Origin: Alcaligenes faecalis
GTDB taxonomy: Bacteria; Pseudomonadota; Gammaproteobacteria; Burkholderiales; Burkholderiaceae_B
DNA: 64,000 bases
Direction: 5' to 3'
Assembly: GCF_041521385.1 (NCBI RefSeq)
Contig: NZ_CP168006.1
Coordinates: forward strand, 124,001 to 188,000
Shown in pieces: positions 11,319 through 20,063 of this stretch; within the stretch, counting starts at the first letter, position 1; every line of letters starts with the position of its first letter. Made by a program: the position numbers and the translations under genes. Below the pieces are notes generated by a model that was not told where the DNA came from, ran no database searches, and saw only the letters and a list, made by a program, of their open reading frames with translations.

Positions 11319-11597
11319 ATAGGTATTGACTCAGATTTGATCTGACGTGTTTTTGTCAGTTGAGTTAGAGTTAAAACTGGATTACTGCTTTCAGCCAGGA
11401 GCAGAAGTTCAAAAAAAGCAATTGAAGGTCTGTTTTGCAGCGGTTGCGGTCTGTCATGTTTGCAACGTGACCGACTGATCACTGTAGCAAAGCGGCCGAG
11501 CAAAGAGATTGATATATATAGTATCTTGAGTGCTATGAATAGGAATGACTAGCCCATTCAACTTTGAGTTGCCTAGGCACCATAGAGGAGAGAGTAA
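11319..11597. other. Non-coding left flank of the CHAT island
   Basis: About 280 bp, AT-richer than its surroundings, with no convincing gene. It contains AT-rich TTGATATATATAG at 11509-11521 and TATAGT at 11517-11522, plausible promoter elements for the CHAT gene. GAGGAGAGAG just before 11598 is that gene's ribosome site. Confidence 0.4.
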
Positions 11598-12653
11598 ATG
11601 AGTGTGGATATGTACCGGCGTCAGGTCACCCAGATTCGGGATGGCATTGCCAAAGCAATGGACCAAAAGGCAAAGGAGGTACAAAAGGCTGCCGACGCAG
11701 GTAAAAAATCCCTTGCTGCAAGAACTGCCGCGAGCAAAACCAGCATTACCTCAACTCTTCAAAATAAATTACGCGAGGCTAGTCGATATGCTGAAGAGCA
11801 AGCTAAACATGAGCGAGAGGTGGCTAAGCTAGAGAAAAAGATCGCGGACGAGCAGAAAAAGCTTGGGACGGCTCAAGGGAGGCTGGACAGCGAAGACGCG
11901 AAAGCTCTGAAAAAAAGAAATGAAGAGCAAAAGCGCCAGCAGGATGCTCAGCAGATGCAGCTACGAACGATGAAATCAAGTCTGACGCAGCACGAGATAC
12001 TTCATCGCGAGACCATTGCACGTGTTGATCGGTTAAGCGCACTGCCCGAGCAGATTGTGGTCGCGTTCTTCGCTACTGATCCGGCAACAGCGTCCGACCG
12101 CAGACTTCTTTTGGACGAGGAGGTTCGAGAGATTCAGCAAAAAATTCGTCTTTCAGATCACCGCGATGCCGTCAAACTAGAGTCGCGTTGGGCATTACGG
12201 CCTGGAGACATTCTTCAATACATGAATGAGCTGGGACCTACGGTTGTCCACTTTAGCGGGCATGGCACCAACCAAGATGAGCTTGTTCTGCAGGACCGCA
12301 ACGGTGATGCAGCCTTCATTTCTCTAGCAAGCCTAGTTGGTACTTTTGAGCTTTTTGACTCTGTTCGGCTGGTGTTCTTTAACACATGCCATTCATACAA
12401 CCAAGCGGCTGCCTGCACCCAATACGTAGATGCGGCCATCGGTATGAATCAGGAGATTGGAGACACGGCAGCTCGTGTATTTGCCTCGCAGTTCTATTCC
12501 GCTATTGGTTTTGGTAAATCGATTCCCAATGCGTTCAAGCAAGCTAAAAATGCTTTGATGCTCGAGGGAATTCCAGAAGAGTCGACGCCGGAACTCCATC
12601 TACGTAGCGGGATTGAGGAGTCTGATTTAATCCTGGTCAAGCCCAAGGACTGA
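11598..12653 (+). CDS. Coiled-coil protein with C-terminal CHAT (caspase-like) protease domain
   Basis: The 351-residue product has two parts. Residues 1 to about 140 are charged, Lys/Glu/Gln/Ala-rich and strongly predicted coiled coil. Residues about 150-350 form a CHAT domain: strand IVVAFFATDP, LLLDEEVREI, RPGDILQYM, then the catalytic His222 in VVHFSGHG and Cys264 in FFNTCHS, followed by IGMNQEIGDTAA and the FGKSIPNAFKQAK helix. CHAT proteins are caspase-clan peptidases, several of which act as effectors of bacterial immunity. No signal peptide or membrane segment is seen. GAGGAGA precedes the ATG. Codon use and lower GC differ from neighbouring argH and pga, which suggests transfer. Partner and target are unknown. 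Confidence 0.85.
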   Translation: MSVDMYRRQVTQIRDGIAKAMDQKAKEVQKAADAGKKSLAARTAASKTSITSTLQNKLREASRYAEEQAKHEREVAKLEKKIADEQKKLGTAQGRLDSEDAKALKKRNEEQKRQQDAQQMQLRTMKSSLTQHEILHRETIARVDRLSALPEQIVVAFFATDPATASDRRLLLDEEVREIQQKIRLSDHRDAVKLESRWALRPGDILQYMNELGPTVVHFSGHGTNQDELVLQDRNGDAAFISLASLVGTFELFDSVRLVFFNTCHSYNQAAACTQYVDAAIGMNQEIGDTAARVFASQFYSAIGFGKSIPNAFKQAKNALMLEGIPEESTPELHLRSGIEESDLILVKPKD

Positions 12654-12662
12654 GGGCGTTTA

Positions 12663-12941
12663 TCAAAGCCGGACCGTGGGTCTGTACTTCTCTTGGTCCC
12701 AGTCGTACAGCTGAATGACACCGATTCCATTGAGCCGGTGGTCAAGCGCCATAGCAAAAACAGAGGGCACCTTAATGTAGATGTGAATACAGCTCAACTG
12801 ATGCCGACCACGGAACTCAGCCAGCTTCACCTTGGCTTCGTGTACTGCCTGGTTCATGGCAGCGATGTCGTCGTTTGACGAATGGCCGGTTACGGCAACA
12901 GCTGTCACTAGGCTGCAAAACCTGACCGACGGCTCTAGCCT
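12663..12941 (-). pseudogene. C-terminal fragment of a SAVED-domain protein
   Basis: The minus-strand frame between a stop at 12942-12944 and the stop at 12663 encodes about 92 residues. Its end reads CIHIYIKVPSVFAMALDHRL, then GVIQLYDW and YRPTVRL. This is the pattern I know from the C-terminus of SAVED domains (strand, Pro, helix with small residues, strand, Y.PT.L), which bind cyclic oligonucleotides in CBASS and some CRISPR effectors. Only the last third of a domain is present, with no proper start codon or ribosome site. Upstream frames are closed, so I treat it as a relic. Its stop lies 9 bp from that of the CHAT gene, convergent. Confidence 0.55.
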
Positions 12942-13220
12942 TCATCGGACATTGTGAATCAGCCTGTGAAGTTCCGCTTTGGGTCATTTTCCGCCCGATA
13001 AATCTGGCGGCGTCTGTCGCATCAACCTGAGTCAATACATTTATACCGCTTCGACTTAATTCCAATCCTGCCTGCCCCGATTTGCAGCGTAGACTTCGTA
13101 CTCAGCTTAGCTGCTGATACTGGCAAGCTACCTTTACTAACGACATCTCCAAGCCTGCTACCCCCCCAACAGCAATCGAAGAAGCGGCACCGCCCCACAG
13201 TGCAGGTACCGCACTCAACG
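12942..13220. other. Decayed region between the SAVED relic and pga
   Basis: No supported gene is seen. Short minus-strand frames exist but lack recognisable motifs, and the N-terminal part of the SAVED protein cannot be recovered in any frame. GCGGCACC/GGTACCGC around 13184-13211 could form a hairpin after pga, without a T run. Confidence 0.4.
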
Positions 13221-15671
13221 TTAAGGCTGAGGCTGAATCAACAGCATCGTGCTGCTTTGCGCATTACGACGAATGTCCGAGTGGCTCACATCCATCGTCT
13301 TGCACTCGAAGTTCTCGTACAACTTCAACTGATCCTCGTAATGCGGGCTGCGCACACCATTGCGGTCGGTGAAACCGCTTTGACCGGGCGGCATGGCATC
13401 GCAGAACTCCACGCCCTGGGCATTGAACACCACACGGTTGTTTTCCGTGCCACGGTTCTGATAGCCCGTAAAGGCAAAGGTATTGCCCGACGTCGTTTGC
13501 GGGGTTCCCGTGAAGTTCTTGTCGCTGAAGCGATGCACTGAGGTCGGCAGGGTCCAACGTTCCATCTGAGCGCCCTGCTCCTGGCTCAAACGAGCCTGCG
13601 CATTTTGCAAAGCTGTGTGCATGATTTCCTGAGACGAACGCTCACCAAAAACATTCACACGCTTGGGATCAGGGTTGGCTTCCAGCGCCAACGCACGCAG
13701 CAAAACCTTGGTGCCCATGCTCAAGTTGATCGAACCTGGGTTGGGACCTTGCTGCGTGGCAAAACCCGTCTGGCTATACATGGCGCGATGCGATTCAGGC
13801 ACCACCGGCATCAGGACCTGCTTGTACATTTCTTCCAGCCAGGTTTTGAACAGCACCCGTGCCGGTCCGGCATTTTGTCCAGCTTGATCATGTTCCATGC
13901 CATCCCAGGCCAGCAAGCTTATCAACGCCGCCTGACCAGCATCACTGGCAGGCAGACTTTGCGCCAGCTTTTCCAGATGTGGACGGAAGTAGCGCCAGTT
14001 CACATCACTATAGGACGCCTTTTTATTGAATTCCCAGATCTCCTGCACGCTATGGACGTCCTTGTCCTGATACTGGCTGATCAACTCGTTCATGCGGTCG
14101 CCATAGGTCCAGTAATAAGTATCCGTATTGGTTTTGTCCGGCGCAGGCTTGTTGTTCCAGTTGACCAGATAACCCTGGGGCGGATTGTAGGCTTTGGGAA
14201 TCGCATCAAAACTCTTGATGCCCAGCCATTCCATGCTGCCGTCCCCTTTAGCAGGCACGCGAATGTCCTGATCGGCCGGACGCTGGGGCAGAAAAGCAGG
14301 CGAGACATAGCCGATATTGCCGTGCTTGTCGGCGTAGTACCAGTTAATGGAAATCGCCATCTTGCTGGCCTGATCCAGAAACTCCGTCCAGTTGCGTGCC
14401 TTGGCCACGTTCAACCAGGCCAGCAAGGACTGTACTTCGTAGCCGTCCCAGCTACGTTTTTTGCTGTAGGCCGTGCCCTGATCATAATCAAACTGCATCA
14501 CGGGGCCGTGTACGGTACGCCAGATCGTCATTTCACGATCAGCCTGACCACGCACCTGGATGCGCTCCTTGCGCTGCTCCATCGTGCGCCAGGCATTGTT
14601 GAACCAGTACTGATCGGCACGCGCCGGATTCAACTTCTCCTGGTACATATCCACCACGTCCTGAGGACCGGCCGTCGCACCCCAGGCAATCTCGCCATTG
14701 GTGCCAAACAGAACAATCGGATAAGCAAAAGGCGTGTTGCCCACCACATCAAAGCCCGCGCCGTGCAGACCAATACCGTAGGTATAGGCCGGGTTGTACC
14801 AGCCAAACTGCGGGCCGTTGATCAGGACGGTAGACCCACTCTGAACACGCTCGGGGCGGGTGCTCCACAGATTGCTGGCCTTGGGTGCAAAGTCCGGGCC
14901 ACGACCGCCCCAGTGCTTGTCCTGACGCTCCAGCTCGGCAGCCAGCACTGGTGGAGAAACATGGGCCAGATTCAGCGTCCCTGCTTGCGCCTGTGGTTTG
15001 GGCTCGGCAGCGGGCGCTGGAACGGTGGTAGGAGCAGTTGTGTCATTGATCCACAGCAGCTCATCAAACAAGGCGCGGCCTCGTTCCCGGCCGTGCTGTT
15101 TTTCCAGAGACTGACGCATGGCCAGTGCCGTCACTTCCAGATTCGTGTCGGAGAAGCGGTTGGCCATGGAGCCCACCCAGATCATGACCACATCAAAGTC
15201 CGTCAGCGGCTCGGGCTGGAAGTCAAAGTCCACATATTCTTTGGGCAGGAGCTCAGGACGACGGCGCACCTGTTCCAGATAGGCGTTATAGCCATCGGCA
15301 TAGCCACGGAAAATGTCGCGCTCATCCTTGGGCAAGGCCGCAATCTGCCGCTGTATGGAGGCAGGCGTGAAGTTCTGCCGCACCTGCATGTCGTACTTGA
15401 CGTAGACATCCTGATCGCCAGGGCCCAGAACAGCGGCTGTTGTGCCTACAAAGGAGCGGCGCGCCATGTCCATCTGGAACATCCGGTCTTGGGCGACCGC
15501 ATAACCATAGCCGTAATACAAGCCATAGTGACTATCGGCAAAGACATGCGGCACGCCATAACTGTCGCGCATCACCTCCACCGACTGCACTTGAGCAAAT
15601 GCCGGCGCCCCCGCCAAGCCAAACATCAAACCAGCAACCACAAGCCCTGAACGAACCAGCCCTTTCTGCAT
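13221..15671 (-). CDS. pac: Penicillin G acylase precursor
   Basis: This 816-residue Ntn-hydrolase precursor hydrolyses benzylpenicillin to 6-aminopenicillanate and phenylacetate. A 26-residue signal peptide ends at APAFA-QVQS. The alpha chain follows (MRDSYGVPHVFA, YGYGYAVAQDR), then a Pro/Ala-rich spacer (about 212-265). Auto-cleavage exposes the catalytic Ser266 in SNLWS, the beta-chain N-terminus. INGPQFGWYNPAYTYGIGLHGAG and WGATAG line the active site. Two cysteines near the C-terminus (FCDAMP, FECKTMD) could form the disulfide known from the Alcaligenes enzyme. GGGGCAAG lies ahead of the ATG. The length and motifs match the A. faecalis enzyme. The natural substrate is probably a phenylacetylated compound. 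Confidence 0.97.
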   Translation of the reverse strand: MQKGLVRSGLVVAGLMFGLAGAPAFAQVQSVEVMRDSYGVPHVFADSHYGLYYGYGYAVAQDRMFQMDMARRSFVGTTAAVLGPGDQDVYVKYDMQVRQNFTPASIQRQIAALPKDERDIFRGYADGYNAYLEQVRRRPELLPKEYVDFDFQPEPLTDFDVVMIWVGSMANRFSDTNLEVTALAMRQSLEKQHGRERGRALFDELLWINDTTAPTTVPAPAAEPKPQAQAGTLNLAHVSPPVLAAELERQDKHWGGRGPDFAPKASNLWSTRPERVQSGSTVLINGPQFGWYNPAYTYGIGLHGAGFDVVGNTPFAYPIVLFGTNGEIAWGATAGPQDVVDMYQEKLNPARADQYWFNNAWRTMEQRKERIQVRGQADREMTIWRTVHGPVMQFDYDQGTAYSKKRSWDGYEVQSLLAWLNVAKARNWTEFLDQASKMAISINWYYADKHGNIGYVSPAFLPQRPADQDIRVPAKGDGSMEWLGIKSFDAIPKAYNPPQGYLVNWNNKPAPDKTNTDTYYWTYGDRMNELISQYQDKDVHSVQEIWEFNKKASYSDVNWRYFRPHLEKLAQSLPASDAGQAALISLLAWDGMEHDQAGQNAGPARVLFKTWLEEMYKQVLMPVVPESHRAMYSQTGFATQQGPNPGSINLSMGTKVLLRALALEANPDPKRVNVFGERSSQEIMHTALQNAQARLSQEQGAQMERWTLPTSVHRFSDKNFTGTPQTTSGNTFAFTGYQNRGTENNRVVFNAQGVEFCDAMPPGQSGFTDRNGVRSPHYEDQLKLYENFECKTMDVSHSDIRRNAQSSTMLLIQPQP

Positions 15672-15724
15672 ACTTGCCCCTTTTTTATGATACCGAAAAT
15701 TATTATGAACCTAAAATATTGAAA

Positions 15725-15753
15725 CCAATACAAATAGGAAATCACAATGTAAA
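15725..15753 (-). promoter_or_regulatory. Candidate pga promoter
   Basis: On the minus strand, TTTACA (15748-15753) and TATTGG (15725-15730) are 17 bp apart in an unusually AT-rich stretch 54-82 bp before the pga ATG. The -35 matches well and the -10 only partly. TTGTGA next to the -35 resembles a CRP half-site, but no second half is seen. Confidence 0.3.
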
Positions 15754-15783
15754 GCAATCCGGTTTTAAAACAAGTGGGGGCTT

Positions 15784-15810
15784 GCCCTAGTCCGACTCTC
15801 AGACCAGGGC
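15784..15810 (-). terminator. Possible terminator after the FAD oxidoreductase gene
   Basis: GCCCTGGTC and GACTAGGGC form an imperfect inverted repeat with a 9-nt loop, 14 bp after the oxidoreductase stop. A T-rich run (TTGTTTT) only comes about 12 bases later, so this is a weak candidate. Confidence 0.35.
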
Positions 15811-15823
15811 ATACAGGAAGAAC

Positions 15824-17236
15824 TTAGAAGGACACCAAACGACCCGGATTCACGGCACTCATCATGCCAATGGCGGCCTTGACCACGGGAATCGCCAGGC
15901 CCGACAACTGCTGACCTAACGGAATGCTGCGATGGGTAATATCCGTCAACATGGCAAAGTCCTCGTTGCGCCCCATCACATCATCGCTAATGGCTTTACC
16001 AATGCGCACGGTTTGCGCCACACCATGGCCACTCCAGCCATGCACCATGTAGACGGGAACCGCATCCTCGGTTTTGCGCGAATCGGTCGCCCCGTTCAGG
16101 GTGAAGTCACTGATCCCGCTCCAGGAAAAGTCCAACTGCACCTGCTCCAACTGCGGGAAAACCGTCTGAATACGATCTAACAAGTAATGATTGATACGTT
16201 CAGGCGACCAACTGGTACCGGTGCCCTGTCCACCAAACAACAGGCGGTTTTGACGCACGGCGCGGTAGTAGTCAATCTGGAACTGAGTGTCATAGACTGC
16301 GCGATCCGTTGGCAGCAGCTCGCTGACTGGACACTCCAGGGGTTCAGTCACACCCACATAGGTGTAAAACGGGACGGTGGTATTGGACTGCGTAGGCAAG
16401 AACTGCGAGGTCGTGTCATGCACGGCCAGCACCAAGGCCTGACGCGCCAGAATCGTGCCACCGGGAGTGATAGCCAAAGCGCCTTTGTCGGTCTGCTCGA
16501 TGGCCTCAACCGGGCTGCCTTCGTAGACACGGCCACCCTGCTGAACCAGGCCATAAACCAGACCACGCAACAGCGCCAAAGGATGTAGCTGACCACCCAA
16601 GGTATCGACTACAGCACCGTGATACAGCGGCGAGCGGATTTCCTGTTCCAACTCGTAGCTACCCACAATTTCCACGCTGGTATCACCCAGATAGCGACGG
16701 GCATCCGCCCCCTCGACCAGAGCACCCATATGTCCAGCATGAACCGCCGCCGTCAAATGGCCGCGACGACGATCAAAATCCAGTTTGTAGTCCTGAGCAA
16801 TCTGATCGAGCAGATCCATGGCTTCATGCGAGGCAAAGCGCCACAAGCGACGGGCCTCATCCAATGGCAGATGGGCAATCATGTCTGCGGCTTCCCAACG
16901 GGCCAGACCAGGAGTCAGTTGACCACCATTTCGACCCGAAGCGGCAGAGCCAATACTGTCCTTTTCCACCAGCACCACGTCCAGACCGGAACGGGCCAGA
17001 TGCAAGGCGGTCGAGGCACCCAGCAAGCCACCACCTACCACCAGCACATCACATTGCGTGTCGGTTTGTAGGGGGTCAAAGCGGGTCCAGGGGGCAAGCG
17101 ATGCTTCGTAATACGTCGCGGGCGCGACGGTCTCCTTTAGATGACCTTGTCGCCAGTTCCACAATCGGGGATTACTGACCAGCAAGCTCTCTGCGCTGGA
17201 AACATCGTTTAAAAGAGTGGGTTTAGAAATAAGCAT
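15824..17236 (-). CDS. FAD-dependent amine oxidase/dehydrogenase (DAO family, PuuB/DadA-like)
   Basis: The 470-residue flavoprotein has a Rossmann motif VLVVGGGLLGASTALHLA at about 63-80, EKDSIGSAASGRNGGQ (typical of PuuB and glycine-oxidase-like enzymes) and a C-terminal GWSGHGVAQTVRIGKAISD motif near the flavin. A 35-residue N-terminal extension precedes the usual family start. The ATG at 17236 has AGGA at good spacing. Likely substrates are amines or amino-acid conjugates such as gamma-glutamylputrescine, but this is not shown. It lies upstream of pga on the same strand and divergent from a TetR regulator that probably controls it. Confidence 0.85.
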   Translation of the reverse strand: MLISKPTLLNDVSSAESLLVSNPRLWNWRQGHLKETVAPATYYEASLAPWTRFDPLQTDTQCDVLVVGGGLLGASTALHLARSGLDVVLVEKDSIGSAASGRNGGQLTPGLARWEAADMIAHLPLDEARRLWRFASHEAMDLLDQIAQDYKLDFDRRRGHLTAAVHAGHMGALVEGADARRYLGDTSVEIVGSYELEQEIRSPLYHGAVVDTLGGQLHPLALLRGLVYGLVQQGGRVYEGSPVEAIEQTDKGALAITPGGTILARQALVLAVHDTTSQFLPTQSNTTVPFYTYVGVTEPLECPVSELLPTDRAVYDTQFQIDYYRAVRQNRLLFGGQGTGTSWSPERINHYLLDRIQTVFPQLEQVQLDFSWSGISDFTLNGATDSRKTEDAVPVYMVHGWSGHGVAQTVRIGKAISDDVMGRNEDFAMLTDITHRSIPLGQQLSGLAIPVVKAAIGMMSAVNPGRLVSF

Positions 17237-17373
17237 AAATGTCCTGTGTCTGTCACGGCCTGTTGGCCGCCTGGATCACAGAGCGGAATGCTCCGGTGAC
17301 GCCCCGTCAACGCGGCGTTCCGTTCTGTCTCGTTATCAACACCGCGCTGTAAAAACGGGGTGGAACGATCTTC

Positions 17374-17411
17374 TTCTACGCTGTAGAATTAATTTATTCT
17401 ACTCTGTAGAG
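17374..17411. promoter_or_regulatory. Tandem palindromic operator for the TetR regulator
   Basis: TTCTACGCTGTAGAA (17374-17388) is a perfect 6+3+6 palindrome. TTCTACTCTGTAGAG (17397-17411) repeats it with one arm mismatch. The two copies are in register, 23 bp centre to centre, in the spacer between the divergent FAD oxidoreductase and tetR genes. Confidence 0.65.
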
Positions 17412-17464
17412 TTAAACTTGGCAAATCTGCCCTTTCCCCTATCTGGTTCGACAAAGGAACTCTA

Positions 17465-18133
17465 TTGGCCCAAGCACCCGCCACGCGCACACGCAAATTG
17501 AATAAGGACGAGCTGGTCATCGCCGCCGTCACCTTGATGGAGGAAGCCGGAGACAGCGGCTTTTCCTTACGTAAACTGGGGGAGCGAGTGGGCTGCGACC
17601 CAATGGCTGTGCTGTATCACTTCAAGTCCAAGGAAGGCTTGCTGCGCGCGATGGCGGATTATTTGACAGGCCGCATTCAGGCCGTGGATACGGGCCTGTC
17701 GTGGACAGAACGTTTGTATGAATTGGCCCGACAGTATCGTGAGCTGGCCTTGGGTCACCCACAGACTTTTCAGCAAATGCAGCGTTTTCTAAATACCGGC
17801 AAAGCTGACTATCTGGTTCTTGAGCAGGTATACCGAGCCTTGCGCGATGGCGGTTTGAGCGATGTCGAAATCCCCGCCGCCTGTGTGGGCTGGTATGCCG
17901 CTTTATATGGACTGATTCAGGGCGAGCTCGGTGGACTTATCCGCCCAGTCACAGAAGAAGAACTAAGCGAACTGGAGCAATGGCCTGCCGAGGACGTACC
18001 CATGCTGCGCCAGATTCTGCCACGCTTTGTGCACCTGCAGTCCGAGCAGGTATTCAAGATGATGATGGAGCTGATACATGAGGGCTTGATTGCCCATGCG
18101 GGTAAAGCGGCGACGACTGCCACCAAGCGGTAA
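17465..18133 (+). CDS. TetR/AcrR-family transcriptional regulator
   Basis: The 222-residue protein has an N-terminal helix-turn-helix of TetR type (VIAAVTLMEEAG, FSLRKLGERVGCDPMAVLYHFKSKEGLL, residues about 16-60), followed by a helical ligand-binding domain. The start is a TTG at 17465: AAAGGAAC lies 7 bases upstream and the domain begins right after. It is transcribed away from the FAD oxidoreductase gene, and the tandem palindrome lies 54-91 bp upstream. It therefore probably represses that gene and itself, released by an unknown ligand. Confidence 0.9.
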   Translation: MAQAPATRTRKLNKDELVIAAVTLMEEAGDSGFSLRKLGERVGCDPMAVLYHFKSKEGLLRAMADYLTGRIQAVDTGLSWTERLYELARQYRELALGHPQTFQQMQRFLNTGKADYLVLEQVYRALRDGGLSDVEIPAACVGWYAALYGLIQGELGGLIRPVTEEELSELEQWPAEDVPMLRQILPRFVHLQSEQVFKMMMELIHEGLIAHAGKAATTATKR

Positions 18134-18384
18134 AACCAGCAACGGATTGAATCAAACACACAAAACCGATCAGCCAGCCTAGCCTTCAAACGTGGTTCTA
18201 AAAAGCATATAGCTGCCGGCCTCCCTGGCAAGGACACGGGCTGGCTCATGCTCACATCTCGAGAAACGCACCTGAACGCGACTGACCCTTCAGCCAGCCT
18301 TTAAAACGTGATACCACCGAAATGGTCGGGATTGAAAGCGGCAGCACCTTGGGCGAACAAGCTGACAAAGCCCCCAGGAAAAAC
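18134..18384. other. Intergenic region without a gene between tetR and rlmD
   Basis: I see no gene here. Two similar segments, CAGCCAGCCTAGCCTTCAAACG near 18171 and CAGCCAGCCTTTAAAACG near 18291, form a degenerate direct repeat of unknown meaning. Confidence 0.4.
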
Positions 18385-18430
18385 AAAACGCCCCACAAAC
18401 TGAAGCTCTGTCCAGTTTACAGGGCGTTTT
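18385..18430. terminator. Terminator between tetR and rlmD
   Basis: AAAACGCCC (18385-18393) pairs with GGGCGTTTT (18422-18430), and inner arms AAACTG/CAGTTT can extend the stem. T runs on both sides make it usable by the convergent tetR and rlmD. Confidence 0.65.
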
Positions 18431-18453
18431 ATATCAAGCTTGCCTAGCGGTAC

Positions 18454-19764
18454 TTAGCGTGTAAAGACGGCAATCGACTCCACATGTGCCGTGTGCGGGA
18501 ACATATTCACCACACCGGCCGATTCCAGCGTGTAACCCCCCTGGTGAACCAATACACCGGCGTCACGAGCCAGGGTGCCTGGGCTACAGGACACATATAC
18601 CAGACGTTCGGGGCGCTCGTGCTTTTCCAACTGCGACAAGGCGGTGGCGACCGCGAAGGCTCCATCGCGCGGCGGGTCGATCAACATGCGGTCGAAATGA
18701 CCCAGATCACGCAGCCATTGCACGTCCACCTCAAACAGATTCAGCGTTGTGAATTTTGCCTTGTCCTGCAGGTCGTGGGCCAAAGCTGCTTCACCGGCAC
18801 GTTCGGTCAAAGTGCTGCTGCCTTCAATGCCAACCACCTCGGCGGCACGGCGTGCCAGCGGCAGGCTGAAGTTACCCAGACCACAGAACAGGTCAGCCAC
18901 CCGATGCTCGGGCTGGACGTCCAGCAAGGTCAAGGCACGCGAGATCAGGCTGCGGTTAATGTCGTGGTTCACCTGCGTAAAATCCGTAGGGCGATACGGC
19001 ATGCGTAGATCAAATTCAGGCAATGCGTACGCCAGCTTGTCCGCATCGTCACGCAGCAAAGGATGAGCCGTTTCCGGGCCTTTGGGCTGCAGCCACCAAC
19101 TAATGTCGTGCTCCTGACCGAAGCTCTGCAAACGTTGGATATCCTCGCTGGTCAGCGGCTCCATATGGCGCAAGGTCAAGGTCGTGATCTTGTCACCCAT
19201 GGCCAGCTCGATCTGCGGCAGGCGATCCGGGCGCGACAGGCCAGCCAGACAGGAGCGCAAGGGTTCCAGCAAGGCAGACACCTTGGCAGGCAGCACGCGA
19301 CACTCCGTCATATCCACCACATAGCGGCCATTCTTTTCACGGAAACCCACCAGCACCCCACCCTTTTTAGGCACGTAGCGCATGGAGAAACGGGCGCGAT
19401 AACGGTAACCCCAGTAAGGGCCGTGCAAAGGCGCCAGCACGCGGCCTGGCTGTACTTTGCCAATATGGCCCAGAGAGTCTTCCAGTACGCGTTGCTTGAC
19501 GGCAACCTGGGCCGAGGGCTCCAGATGCTGCATGGCACAGCCGCCACAGACACCAAAATTGGGACAGGGAGGTTCAGCACGCTGCGACGAGGCTTTCAAC
19601 AAAGCCGTCATGCGGGCTTTATCGTATGAATCCTTGGAGCGCACCGTCTCGGCCAGCACTTCTTCGCCGGGCAAGGCCCCTTCCACAAACACCACTTTGC
19701 CCTCTTTGTGGGCGACGCCGCGTCCTTCCAGATCCAGCGATTCAATTAACAATACGTCAGACAT
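18454..19764 (-). CDS. rlmD: 23S rRNA (uracil1939-C5)-methyltransferase RlmD
   Basis: This 436-residue protein has an N-terminal TRAM domain ([19 protein letters not shown]). A 4Fe-4S cysteine cluster follows, [15 protein letters not shown] plus a later Cys. The SAM-dependent methyltransferase domain shows [21 protein letters not shown] and the catalytic-Cys motif [12 protein letters not shown]. It makes m5U1939. The ATG at 19764 puts the TRAM domain at the N-terminus; a longer frame adds 31 unusual residues. In many betaproteobacteria this gene follows rpoS, which is missing here. Confidence 0.95.
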   Translation of the reverse strand: MSDVLLIESLDLEGRGVAHKEGKVVFVEGALPGEEVLAETVRSKDSYDKARMTALLKASSQRAEPPCPNFGVCGGCAMQHLEPSAQVAVKQRVLEDSLGHIGKVQPGRVLAPLHGPYWGYRYRARFSMRYVPKKGGVLVGFREKNGRYVVDMTECRVLPAKVSALLEPLRSCLAGLSRPDRLPQIELAMGDKITTLTLRHMEPLTSEDIQRLQSFGQEHDISWWLQPKGPETAHPLLRDDADKLAYALPEFDLRMPYRPTDFTQVNHDINRSLISRALTLLDVQPEHRVADLFCGLGNFSLPLARRAAEVVGIEGSSTLTERAGEAALAHDLQDKAKFTTLNLFEVDVQWLRDLGHFDRMLIDPPRDGAFAVATALSQLEKHERPERLVYVSCSPGTLARDAGVLVHQGGYTLESAGVVNMFPHTAHVESIAVFTR

Positions 19765-20017
19765 TCGATAAAAACCTAAATAAGCGTCCTTGCCAGGCAA
19801 AATGGCGCACTTGCATTGCTGCAAACGATGGCGAATCGCTGATTTTACAATGAGCATTCAGCACAACGGGTAAAAACAAGCAAAACGCGACAATAGCGAT
19901 TCAACAAAACGATTCAATCCACGCCACCCGGACTAGCTGGCGAGCATAACGCCAAAACCTGGGGTGCCATCGCTATCAAACGGGTTATTGAGCACCGAAA
20001 AACCAAACACGGCATGC

Positions 20018-20044
20018 AAAAAAGCGGCCAAAAGCCGCTTTTTT
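20018..20044 (-). terminator. Rho-independent terminator after nlpD
   Basis: AAAAAAGCGGC and GCCGCTTTTTT form a perfect stem with a 5-nt loop, 19 bp after the nlpD stop. The A/T runs make it work for the minus strand. Confidence 0.88.
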
Positions 20045-20063
20045 GTCAATCCATAGACCGTGC

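Noticed and set aside
12817..13065. Minus-strand frame as a frameshifted N-terminal part of the SAVED relic
   Set aside because: It overlaps the relic in another frame but its translation shows no SAVED pattern, so a single frameshift does not reconstruct the protein.
13605..15650. Long open frame antisense to penicillin acylase
   Set aside because: It is the complementary-strand shadow of a GC-rich gene, with a His/Gln/Arg-rich composition and no domain. The acylase on the other strand has full family motifs.
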